A stretch of DNA of 64,000 bases, taken from assembly GCA_004552445.1 (NCBI GenBank), contig SFOJ01000007.1, forward strand, positions 1 to 64,000, in the 5' to 3' direction. This document shows, piece after piece, positions 7,901 to 16,132 of the stretch. The stretch is from Mollicutes bacterium. Its GTDB lineage: Bacteria > Bacillota_I > Bacilli_A > RF39 > UBA660. A program made the translations under genes and the position numbers. The notes under the pieces were generated by a model, which saw only the letters and a list, made by a program, of their open reading frames with translations, did no database searches and was not told the origin of the DNA. Positions within the stretch are counted from its first letter, which is position 1. Every line of letters starts with the position of its first letter.

Positions 7901-10789
7901 ATGAATTATATACCACTTAATATTAAAACTGAATATGATTTAATGAATAGTCTAATAAAAATAGATGATTTGCTTTTGTATGCTGAAAGTAGAGAAGTTA
8001 AAGCACTTGGAATAACAGATTCATCTATGTTTGGTACTATGGAATTTATTACTAAATGTAATTTATGTGGTATTAAACCAATAGTTGGTTGTGAATTTAT
8101 AATAGAAGATGCATATGTTGTTTTATATGCAAGAAATTATGATGGACTTATTTCATTATTTAAATTAGTTTCTAAAAAAAATATAGATGGTAATATAACA
8201 TTTGAAGATGTAAAAAAATATATAGATAATTTAATTGTTGTAACTAGTATTAAACATTATGAAGTAATAAGTAAATATTTTCCTTCTTGTTACTTAAAAT
8301 TTCATAATGAAAAAACTAAAGAGGAAGCACTTAAACGTACTAATAATATAGTATATATGGATTTAATTAGATATTTTGAACCAGATGACTTAGAATATTT
8401 TAAATATATAAGATATATTGAAGAAGGAAAAACTAAAAATGAGAAAATAAATGTATATGAAAGTAGTTTTAAGAACAATATTGGAAGAGAATATACTAAA
8501 AGTACTTTTGATTTTGCAGAACTTATAAATATAGAATTTCCTAAAGTTAAAACACATATACCTGTATATAGAGAAAATTCAAAAGAATTCTTGTTTGCTC
8601 TTGCTAAAAAGGGTTTAGAGAAAAGATTAAATGGAAATGTTCCAGAAGTTTATAAAGAAAGACTTATGTATGAACTTTCTGTTATAGAAAAGATGAATTT
8701 TGTAGATTATTTCTTGATTGTATATGACTTTGTACTTTTTGCTAAGAGAAATAATATATTAGTTGGTCCTGGAAGAGGAAGTGGTGCTGCTTCTTTAGTT
8801 AACTATAGTCTTGGTATTATAAATGTGGATCCACTTAAATATAATTTAATTTTTGAAAGATTTTTAAATCCTGATAGAATTACAATGCCTGATATAGATA
8901 TAGATTTTGATAGTTTAAAACGTGAAGAAGTTATAAAATATGTCAGTGATAAATATGGACATATGAATACTGCTAGAATTATTTCTTTTAATACGTTACT
9001 TCCTAAGCAAGTTATAAGAGATGTATCTAAGGTAATGGAATTAAATCCAATACTGGTTGATAATATATGCAAAACTATTAAAGATGAAAAAACTTTTGAT
9101 GAACTTAAAGATAATTTTGAATTTAATAATATAGTTAGAAGAAATAATGATGCATTATATTTAGTAAAAGTATGCGATAAATTATGTGGACTTAAGAAAA
9201 ATACTAGTATGCATGCAGCTGGTGTTGTTATAAGTGATATTTCACTTGATGAAGTTATGCCTTTATATAAAGTAGGTGATACTGTATTAACTGGATACTC
9301 AATGGAATATATAGAAAGTCTTGGACTTTTAAAAATGGATTTTTTATCAATTAAGAACTTAAATACTATTTCTAATATTCTTGATGATATTAGAAGTGAT
9401 GGTAAAAATTTAGATATAAATAATATAGATTTAAATGATAAAAGAACTTTATATTTGTTTAGTAAAGCTTATACTACTGGTGTATTTCAATTTGAAAGTA
9501 GTGGTATGAAATCTTTTTTGAAAGAATTAGAAGTTGATTCATTTAATACTTTAGTAGATGCGATTGCTTTATATAGACCTGGACCTCGTGAGATGATACC
9601 TACTTACATAAGAAGGAAAAAGGGTTTAGAAAAAGTGACTTATTTAATACCTGAACTTGAACCGATACTTAAAAGTACTTATGGAATTATAATATATCAA
9701 GAACAAGTTTTAGAAATACTTAGAAATATTGGTGGATATAGTTATGCAGAGGCTGATATTATCAGAAGAGCTATGTCTAAAAAGAAAGAAAGTGTTATTG
9801 CATCTAATAAAGATAAGTTTATTAATGGAGTTATTTCTCATGGACATACTAAAGAGGTTGGAGAAGAATTATATCAATTAATTATTAAATTTTCTTCTTA
9901 TGGTTTTAATAAATCACATTCTGTGGTGTATTCAGTGGTAGCTTTTCAAATGGCATATTTAAAGATAAATTATACTTTATATTTTATGAAGAATTTACTT
10001 AATATGAATAAGAGTACTGAGAGTATAAAAGAATATATAGATGAAAGTAAAATTTTAGGAATAGAGTTTTTACCCATGGATATAAACAAATCATGTAAGG
10101 AATTTATAATATCTGATAATAAACTTGTAATACCTTTTACTATTATTAAAAGTATAGCATCTACAGTAAGTGAAGAAATTGAAAATGAAAGAAGTAAAGG
10201 TTTATTTAAGGATTTTTATGACTTTATGATTAGATGTTATAGTAAGAGTGTTAATAAAAGAGTAGTCATTGCTTTAATAGAATGCGGAGCTTTTGATAAG
10301 TTTGGTATTAATAAGAAAAGTTTAATAAATAGTTTTGATGAAGTACTTAATTATGTTACTTTGTGTAAAGATTTAAATATAGTTATTGATGAAAAACCTA
10401 TTCTTGAAGATATCGAAGACTACACTGATAGAGAAATAATAGAAAATGAAATAATTAATTATGGTTTTTATTTATCTTTTCATCCAGTTACGAAGGTGGA
10501 TAGAAGTAACTCTATAACACTTAAGGATTTTACTAGGTATTTTGATAAAGTTATATCTTGTATTTTATATGTTGAGAGTGTAAAAACTATTAAAACTAAG
10601 AATGGAGAAAAGATGTCATTTATTAAACTCAGTGATGAATTTAGATCTATTGAGGGTGTTGTTTTTCCTGATGCTTATAAAAAGATTGGCGAAATTAAGA
10701 AGAATTATGTATATAAAATTAATGCTAAAGTTGAAAAAAAAGATAACACTTATCAATTAATAGTGTATAATATGATTAATTTGGGTTAG
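7901..10789 (+). CDS. dnaE: DNA polymerase III alpha subunit, DnaE type
   Basis: About 962 residues, short for DnaE. ATG 7901 is chosen because AAAGGAAA precedes it; the ATG at 7886 overlaps that site. The domains are: N-terminal PHP-like domain (about 1-200), palm with VGPGRGSGAASLVNY and the catalytic aspartates in MPDIDIDFD (near residue 330), fingers with VFQFESSGM and ALYRPGPREMIPTYIRRK, a helix-hairpin-helix region, and a C-terminal OB fold. The PHP domain has lost its metal-binding His residues (for example ITDSSMFG where ITDHGNM-like is usual), so it is probably structural. In Bacilli DnaE extends RNA primers before PolC takes over. Confidence 0.95.
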   Translation: MNYIPLNIKTEYDLMNSLIKIDDLLLYAESREVKALGITDSSMFGTMEFITKCNLCGIKPIVGCEFIIEDAYVVLYARNYDGLISLFKLVSKKNIDGNITFEDVKKYIDNLIVVTSIKHYEVISKYFPSCYLKFHNEKTKEEALKRTNNIVYMDLIRYFEPDDLEYFKYIRYIEEGKTKNEKINVYESSFKNNIGREYTKSTFDFAELINIEFPKVKTHIPVYRENSKEFLFALAKKGLEKRLNGNVPEVYKERLMYELSVIEKMNFVDYFLIVYDFVLFAKRNNILVGPGRGSGAASLVNYSLGIINVDPLKYNLIFERFLNPDRITMPDIDIDFDSLKREEVIKYVSDKYGHMNTARIISFNTLLPKQVIRDVSKVMELNPILVDNICKTIKDEKTFDELKDNFEFNNIVRRNNDALYLVKVCDKLCGLKKNTSMHAAGVVISDISLDEVMPLYKVGDTVLTGYSMEYIESLGLLKMDFLSIKNLNTISNILDDIRSDGKNLDINNIDLNDKRTLYLFSKAYTTGVFQFESSGMKSFLKELEVDSFNTLVDAIALYRPGPREMIPTYIRRKKGLEKVTYLIPELEPILKSTYGIIIYQEQVLEILRNIGGYSYAEADIIRRAMSKKKESVIASNKDKFINGVISHGHTKEVGEELYQLIIKFSSYGFNKSHSVVYSVVAFQMAYLKINYTLYFMKNLLNMNKSTESIKEYIDESKILGIEFLPMDINKSCKEFIISDNKLVIPFTIIKSIASTVSEEIENERSKGLFKDFYDFMIRCYSKSVNKRVVIALIECGAFDKFGINKKSLINSFDEVLNYVTLCKDLNIVIDEKPILEDIEDYTDREIIENEIINYGFYLSFHPVTKVDRSNSITLKDFTRYFDKVISCILYVESVKTIKTKNGEKMSFIKLSDEFRSIEGVVFPDAYKKIGEIKKNYVYKINAKVEKKDNTYQLIVYNMINLG

Positions 10790-10799
10790 GTGAGAAAGT

Positions 10800-11855
10800 A
10801 TGGATGAAGAAAAGAAGAAGACTACTGCTAAGAAAAAAACAAATAACACTAAGAAAAGTACTGGAACTAAAAAGAAAACTAATAACAGTAAAAAGAATAG
10901 TACTAAGAGTAGTAGTGTAAAAAGTAATACTAAGAAAACCACTTCAAAGAAAGCAAGTACTAATAAAAGTAAAACGACTAGTGTTAAAAAGAAAAGTACT
11001 AATACTAAGAAAGTTAGTGGTACTAAAAAGAAAACTACAAGTACCAAGAAAAAAGTAGTTAATAAAGAAATACCTAAAAAACAAAAAGAAGTAAAAGCAG
11101 AAGAAAAGAAAGATAATAAGAAAACTAAGATTATTCTTGATATTATTATATATGTATTTATTCTAGTTGTTATGGTGTGTTTAGTTCTTTTATATTTTAA
11201 GAGACAAGAAGACAATGAAATTATAAAGGAAATAGAAGAAACTGTTGTACCTAAGGAAATAGAAATAATTGATGAAAAAACTGTTAAAGATTATATAAGT
11301 GATTTACAAATAAAATTTAATAATAGTGATATTAAAGGTATTTTAAATATTGGTGGTTTAGATGTTAATATTCCTATTGTTAAAGGAAAAGACAATGATT
11401 ATTATTTAAGACATGCTGTTACTAAGAAGAAGAGTGTAATAGGTAGTGTATTTATTGATTATAGAAATAATACTAATTCTAGGCAAATAAATATATATGG
11501 ACATAATAGTACTAAGTTTAATCCTCCATTTAAAGTATTGGAAGGATATTTAAATAAAGATTATTATAATGAACATAAATATTTTGAGTTTATGGTAAAT
11601 GATGAAACTCGAAAATATGAAATATTTAGTGTTATAGTTGCTAATAAGGATTCTAGTGAAGAACATATGCAGTTTAGTTATAAAAAGGATTCTGATTGGT
11701 TAAAACATTTTCAAAGACTTCAAAAGAAAAGTAAATATAAAATAAATGTTACTGTAAATAAAAATGATAAGATAATGGTACTTCAAACATGTATATTTGG
11801 TAGATATCATGACAAATTATTAGTAATAGTTGGAAGAGAAATAGAAAGAAAATAG
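10800..11855 (+). CDS. Sortase (class B-like) with long basic N-terminal tail
   Basis: 351 residues. Residues 1-105 are a Lys/Thr/Ser repeat-rich, strongly basic cytoplasmic tail. A membrane segment IILDIIIYVFILVVMVCLVL follows near 110-135, then an extracellular sortase domain. The catalytic His is in INIYGHNS, the Cys in VLQTC, and the Arg in the final VIVGREIERK. Sortases cut a C-terminal sorting motif and link the protein to the wall or to pili. The gene starts 11 bases after dnaE with GGTGAG. Two proteins with VPxT(G/A) sorting signals are encoded convergently just downstream and are the likely substrates. The lysine-rich tail is unusual for sortases. Confidence 0.85.
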   Translation: MDEEKKKTTAKKKTNNTKKSTGTKKKTNNSKKNSTKSSSVKSNTKKTTSKKASTNKSKTTSVKKKSTNTKKVSGTKKKTTSTKKKVVNKEIPKKQKEVKAEEKKDNKKTKIILDIIIYVFILVVMVCLVLLYFKRQEDNEIIKEIEETVVPKEIEIIDEKTVKDYISDLQIKFNNSDIKGILNIGGLDVNIPIVKGKDNDYYLRHAVTKKKSVIGSVFIDYRNNTNSRQINIYGHNSTKFNPPFKVLEGYLNKDYYNEHKYFEFMVNDETRKYEIFSVIVANKDSSEEHMQFSYKKDSDWLKHFQRLQKKSKYKINVTVNKNDKIMVLQTCIFGRYHDKLLVIVGREIERK

Positions 11856-11880
11856 CAATGATTAATTTCATTGCTATTTT
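11853..11880 (+). terminator. Terminator after the sortase gene
   Basis: AGCAATGA (11854-11861) pairs with TCATTGCT (11868-11875), followed by ATTTTT. Confidence 0.75.
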
Positions 11881-11884
11881 TATG

Positions 11885-11916
11885 TATATAAAAAGCAGTA
11901 ATTTTACTGCTTATTT
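11885..11916 (-). terminator. Terminator of the minus-strand surface protein gene
   Basis: AAGCAGTA (11893-11900) pairs with TACTGCTT (11905-11912). Both flanks are A/T runs, so it can work in both directions between the convergent genes. Confidence 0.7.
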
Positions 11917-13737
11917 TTAGTTAAATCTTTTTCTTAATATAATTGTAGTAATTAAAGTTATTACACTAAATAATGTTGTTATTTCTAGTGCATTTGATGT
12001 GTCAATTCCAGTTTCTGGAACATCTTCTCCTCCAGTTCCACTGGTAAATTCATAAATATATGTAACTGTTATTGTTCCATCAATATATTTACCTTTAGTT
12101 TCACCATTTACGTCAATTAAACTATAGTCTTCGAATTCTTTTTCTGTTGTGGCATATTCAGTTCCAACCTTTTCAGAATAAGTTGATTCTTCGCTCAATA
12201 CGTTTCCTTTGTTATCAACGTATTTTACGATTAGTTTTCCATAGATTCCGTGAGCAGCTTTAATTGATAAAGTTCCTTCGTAGGTATTTGCTGGTATTTC
12301 ATCTACATGTTTATTTTCTTTATCATGTGCATTCCATCTTGAATTTTTAGAGTCATCATACCATCCATCAATTTTATCAGTGCAATCTTTTGATTCTCCG
12401 GTTTTATCTTTTTTGCCACCATTTAGTGTCCAATCTGTTCCAGTTTTACCAAAATCAATAGTAGCATGGTTGTTATATATTTTAGCATCTTTTGGTAATA
12501 CAACTTTACCAGTAGCATTAATACCACCACCAAAGTTATCTTCATCTAAACCATAGAATGCTTCATTGTTTTGAATTGAAACTTTAACGCCTTCTTCAAT
12601 TAATAACTCTCCGTTAGCTTCTCCTGAGTATCCAACTTTAACAGTACTTACTCTAATACCATTTGCTTTGTTGTTATTTACTTCTAGAATTGCTCCTTTT
12701 TCAAATTTTATAGAAGAACCAATCCAAAAAGCTCCATATCTATATGCTGTTTTATTATTACCATTTATATATACTTTTGATTTACCATCTACTAGTGAAG
12801 GATTTTCACTTTTTCCTATGAATAAACCACTATATCCATTGTTATTTAAATTTAATGTAGAATTTTTAACTGTTAATTCATGAACACTTAATCCAAGTAC
12901 ATTATTATTTTCAAATGTAACGTTAGAATTAATAGCTGTGAATTTACCACCGTTAGAACCATTATTAGTACAATTGATTACTTTGAATGTAGAATTTTCA
13001 ACATAAATAACTGGACTATTTACATAACCTCTGTTTGTTCCATCAATGATAAATGTAGAACCATTAGTAACTTTTATTGTAGATTTACCTGTTTTATCTA
13101 ATTGAATTCCTTCTCCAGTAATTCCTTTAGTTTCATGTCCTATAATTTTAAATGTAGATGCGTTATCTACAACAATAGATGAACCTGAATTCATATAAAG
13201 AGCATTTTTAGTTCCTGTAGTTTTTGAGTTGAATTCCATTATCATAGTTGCTCCATCAAGTACTTTAATAGAACCAGATGTAGCTAGCATTAGCCAATTT
13301 CCTTTTTCACCATTTGTCCAGTGTAATTTAACATTTTTTCCTTTTAATGTTAAATCTTTTTTATAACCATTTAAAGTATAATTATTAATAGTTATAGTTC
13401 CATTACCAGTAAATGTTAAATTTTTATCTAGTAATGCTGTTAAATTACAATTATCAAGTAAAATTATTTCTTCACCATCTTGCACGTTTTTAACTGCTTC
13501 ATCAAGTGTTTCATATTTTGTTTCTCCAATTTGAGCTACATATGTTTTAACATCTTCACCAGATGCTAAAATAATTTCTTTAGTAGTTTCATTATTAACA
13601 ACTTCGGTTTCATTGTTAATACTTTCTTCTACTATAGTAGTTGCTTCTTCATTAACTTCTAATACTTCTGATTCTTCAGCAGAAATAGTATTAAAAATTA
13701 GAGTAAATGCAACTATAGAAAGTAAAACTTTCTTCAT
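11917..13737 (-). CDS. Sortase-anchored surface protein, beta-helix type, VPETG signal
   Basis: 606 residues. A signal peptide MKKVLLSIVAFTLIFNTISA is followed by a Glu/Thr/Val-rich linker (about 22-70). Residues 80-440 contain many short Asn-rich strands such as NSTLNLNNNGYSGLFIG, which resemble right-handed beta-helix adhesins. Near 500-565 is a MucBP-like segment (GKLIVKYVDNKGNVLSEES ... VTYIYEF). The C-terminus is a sorting signal: VPETG near 573, hydrophobic stretch and RKRFN tail. V in place of L differs from the common LPxTG. It is paired with the paralogous protein encoded upstream and with the sortase downstream. Its leader shares sequence with that of the other surface gene. Confidence 0.85.
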   Translation of the reverse strand: MKKVLLSIVAFTLIFNTISAEESEVLEVNEEATTIVEESINNETEVVNNETTKEIILASGEDVKTYVAQIGETKYETLDEAVKNVQDGEEIILLDNCNLTALLDKNLTFTGNGTITINNYTLNGYKKDLTLKGKNVKLHWTNGEKGNWLMLATSGSIKVLDGATMIMEFNSKTTGTKNALYMNSGSSIVVDNASTFKIIGHETKGITGEGIQLDKTGKSTIKVTNGSTFIIDGTNRGYVNSPVIYVENSTFKVINCTNNGSNGGKFTAINSNVTFENNNVLGLSVHELTVKNSTLNLNNNGYSGLFIGKSENPSLVDGKSKVYINGNNKTAYRYGAFWIGSSIKFEKGAILEVNNNKANGIRVSTVKVGYSGEANGELLIEEGVKVSIQNNEAFYGLDEDNFGGGINATGKVVLPKDAKIYNNHATIDFGKTGTDWTLNGGKKDKTGESKDCTDKIDGWYDDSKNSRWNAHDKENKHVDEIPANTYEGTLSIKAAHGIYGKLIVKYVDNKGNVLSEESTYSEKVGTEYATTEKEFEDYSLIDVNGETKGKYIDGTITVTYIYEFTSGTGGEDVPETGIDTSNALEITTLFSVITLITTIILRKRFN

Positions 13738-13747
13738 TTTAAAAAAA

Positions 13748-13779
13748 CCTCCCTTAAATTATATGCGATTTGTTAAGGG
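13748..13779 (-). promoter_or_regulatory. Leader hairpin that could mask the ribosome site
   Basis: On the minus strand CCCTTAA (complement of 13773-13779) can pair with TTAAGGG (complement of 13751-13757), which overlaps the GGGAGG ribosome site (complement of 13748-13753) of the surface protein gene. A TATAAT-like box lies in the loop, so this could instead be a promoter element. The 13780-13917 stretch otherwise shows only AT-rich sequence. Confidence 0.35.
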
Positions 13780-13917
13780 AAGAGTAGTTGTATTACTTCT
13801 TTTCCCAAAACCCCCTTATCGCTAACGAGTTGTTATTATAACATGTTTTTTATTTTTTTCAATACTTTATATTCAAAAATTATGTTTTTTACTACAAAAA
13901 CAGTATAAAAATTAATA

Positions 13918-15423
13918 CTATCTTAATTTTTTAAATCTTTTTCTTAAAATTACTGCTACAGTTAGTGTAATTACACTAAAAATAGTAGTGATTTCTAAAG
14001 TGTTATTAGTGTTAACTGCAGTATTAGGTACATCGTCTCCACCTTTACCATCTACAAATTCATAAATGTATGTAACAATTATATCTTCATTTTGATAAAG
14101 ACCTGTTTCATTACCTTCAACTTTTATTAATGCATAACCATTAATATCTTTTGCATTTGTTTTATAATCGTCATTTACCATACTACTTGTAATAACGTCT
14201 TCACTTAAAACATTTCCTTTGATATCAATGTATTTTGCAATAACTCTTCCTTTTTCAGCAGTATATGATAAATGTGCATGTCCTGTAATTCTATAGTTCA
14301 TGAATGCATTTCCTGTAAGTGGACCATTTAGGTGCATATTTGTATTCATAGAATTTTCACTTTTACTATTTAATTTTCCTAAATTCTTTTTAACTGCATT
14401 GTCACCTTTAGATTCATTTCTCATATATTCTCCAGATGCATATTCATGTTGATTTTTATCATTAATTTCTTCATCATCTAATGAAACACCTAATAGGTAA
14501 TTGTATAAGAAATCAAAATGTAGTGCAATTAATGTTGCGTTTTCTTCTTTAATTCCATCACCATCTAAAATGTAATAGTTTCCATCGAAGATTTTTGATA
14601 GTTCGTTTACTGTGAAGTCACTTAATTTAGTAACTTTTTTGTTGTTTTCTGTATATTTGAAATAATCATTATAGAAATCTAAATAATACTTATCTAATTC
14701 ATCGATTCCATTATATGTTTTTCCGTTGTATCCTTTTTCTCTTAATAATTTATCAAGATTTTCAGTTGTCGCTAAGACACATTTTTTGTTTTCATCACAT
14801 GTTAATGCAACTAATGCTTTATTTTTTGTTCTATAGTATTGATGAACATCATTTAATCCTTCACCATTGAATAGATAATCTCCATCTTTGATTTTTTCAA
14901 ATCCTAATTCTTTTAATTCATCTGAAGTGTAAGGATAAATTACAAATGAATTTTCATCATAATTGTAATTATATTTAGAGTTATTAATTATTGTTAAATT
15001 TACTTTAACAGTGTCTCTAGGCATTAAAAGTGGTGCATTAGCTTCTTCTTGTCCCCAAGCAATAACTTCAAATATATCAGGGTTAATAATTAGACTATCT
15101 TTATTGTAGTCTTCTGGAATAGTATAGGTTAAGTCAAAATTTATTGTTCTTAATCCATCTTTTTTAGTTATTCCAACATACTTCCAAGAAACTGTAACCC
15201 CATCACTTGTTTTAGTACTGCTAGGTTGAATAGCAGCCCATTTGTATTCTTCAGTTTCTTCTTTTACATCATTTGATGTATCAGTAGTATTTGTTTCTTC
15301 TACATTAGTAGTTAAAACTGTTTCAGTAACTTCATTATCATTTTCTAATACTTCTACTTCTTCAGCAAAAACAGTATTAAAAATCATAAGAAAAGCAACT
15401 AATGAAAGTAAAACTTTCTTCAT
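13918..15423 (-). CDS. Sortase-anchored surface protein, VPNTA signal
   Basis: 501 residues from ATG 15423. An upstream in-frame ATG at 15438 overlaps the GGGAGG ribosome site and is rejected. Signal peptide MKKVLLSLVAFLMIFNTVFA, nearly identical to that of the neighbouring surface protein. An acidic Thr/Val linker is followed by a large extracellular domain of unknown family (60-400), then a MucBP-like segment (GRVIAKYIDIKGNVLSEDV ... VTYIYEF). The sorting signal is VPNTA, hydrophobic stretch, RKRFKKLR. The two C-terminal regions are clear paralogues with different central domains. VPNTA resembles the LPNTA class of motifs used by some non-housekeeping sortases. Confidence 0.85.
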   Translation of the reverse strand: MKKVLLSLVAFLMIFNTVFAEEVEVLENDNEVTETVLTTNVEETNTTDTSNDVKEETEEYKWAAIQPSSTKTSDGVTVSWKYVGITKKDGLRTINFDLTYTIPEDYNKDSLIINPDIFEVIAWGQEEANAPLLMPRDTVKVNLTIINNSKYNYNYDENSFVIYPYTSDELKELGFEKIKDGDYLFNGEGLNDVHQYYRTKNKALVALTCDENKKCVLATTENLDKLLREKGYNGKTYNGIDELDKYYLDFYNDYFKYTENNKKVTKLSDFTVNELSKIFDGNYYILDGDGIKEENATLIALHFDFLYNYLLGVSLDDEEINDKNQHEYASGEYMRNESKGDNAVKKNLGKLNSKSENSMNTNMHLNGPLTGNAFMNYRITGHAHLSYTAEKGRVIAKYIDIKGNVLSEDVITSSMVNDDYKTNAKDINGYALIKVEGNETGLYQNEDIIVTYIYEFVDGKGGDDVPNTAVNTNNTLEITTIFSVITLTVAVILRKRFKKLR

Positions 15424-15447
15424 TTCAAAACCTCCCATAAATTATAT

Positions 15448-15464
15448 GCAATAAATATTATTGC
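15448..15464 (-). promoter_or_regulatory. Leader hairpin of the VPNTA protein gene
   Basis: GCAATAA (15448-15454) pairs with TTATTGC (15458-15464), just upstream of a stretch (ATAATTTA then GGGAGG on the minus strand) shared with the leader of the other surface gene. A TATAAT box about 12 bases further upstream, with TTGCAA 16 bases before it, is the likely promoter. Confidence 0.4.
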
Positions 15465-15557
15465 CTTGTAAGTATGATATTATATATGAATAAAAATATT
15501 TTGCAAGCAATAATTCATATATTTTTCACTTTTGTTAATAATAATAATGGTGAAATT

Positions 15558-16064
15558 ATGTTTTATATAAATTTTTTCTTATTTTTTTCAATATTTGGTT
15601 ATTTATTTGAGACATTATGTGCTTATATTTTTAAATCTGGATTTAATAGTGGTATATTATATGGACCTTGGACTCCTTTATACGGATTTGGTGTAATAAT
15701 TATAATGTTACTTTCTAATAAGATTTTTGAAAGTTTACATTTAAACAAAGTAGTAGAAACTATAGTAGTATTTGTTGTTATAACGATAGTACTTACTGTA
15801 CTTGAATGGTTAGGTGGAGTTTTAATTGAAAAGCTATTTCATATTACTTTTTGGGATTATAGTAATTATAAATATCATATTGGAAAATATGTTTCACTTG
15901 AAATGAGTTTACTTTGGGGAGTAGGTGGTATTATTCTTATATATTTGGTTATTCCATATGTTTGTGAATTCATAAAAAAGATACCATTCTTTATTACAAT
16001 GTTTTTAAGTTCTTTATTTATTATTGATGTTATTGTGACAACTATTAATAAGTTAAAAAAATAA
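15558..16064 (+). CDS. CmpB-like putative ABC-transporter membrane protein
   Basis: 168 residues. ATG 15558 is chosen because GGTGA lies upstream. A longer frame from 15474 would run through the divergent promoter region. The signature FGYLFETLCAYIFKSGFNSGILYGPWTPLYGFG is split over the first 55 residues and matches the putative ABC-transporter type IV (CmpB) family, followed by four or five membrane segments. Function is not established. It lies head-to-head with the VPNTA surface gene and is closed by its own terminator. Confidence 0.75.
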   Translation: MFYINFFLFFSIFGYLFETLCAYIFKSGFNSGILYGPWTPLYGFGVIIIMLLSNKIFESLHLNKVVETIVVFVVITIVLTVLEWLGGVLIEKLFHITFWDYSNYKYHIGKYVSLEMSLLWGVGGIILIYLVIPYVCEFIKKIPFFITMFLSSLFIIDVIVTTINKLKK

Positions 16065-16075
16065 TAGTTGTTTTT
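16038..16075 (+). terminator. Terminator after the CmpB-like gene
   Basis: A 10-bp stem (16038-16047 with 16062-16071) followed by TTTTT. The stem overlaps the end of the gene. Confidence 0.65.
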
Positions 16076-16132
16076 AATTGAATTTAGTAGTTAAAAATGT
16101 TATATTTATATTAGTAAAAGTAGGTGACTAGT

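Noticed and set aside
10757..11215. Minus-strand Leu/Phe-rich ORF opposite the sortase N-terminus
   Set aside because: Complement of Lys-rich AAG/AAA codons gives hydrophobic runs; no ribosome site, antisense to a real gene.
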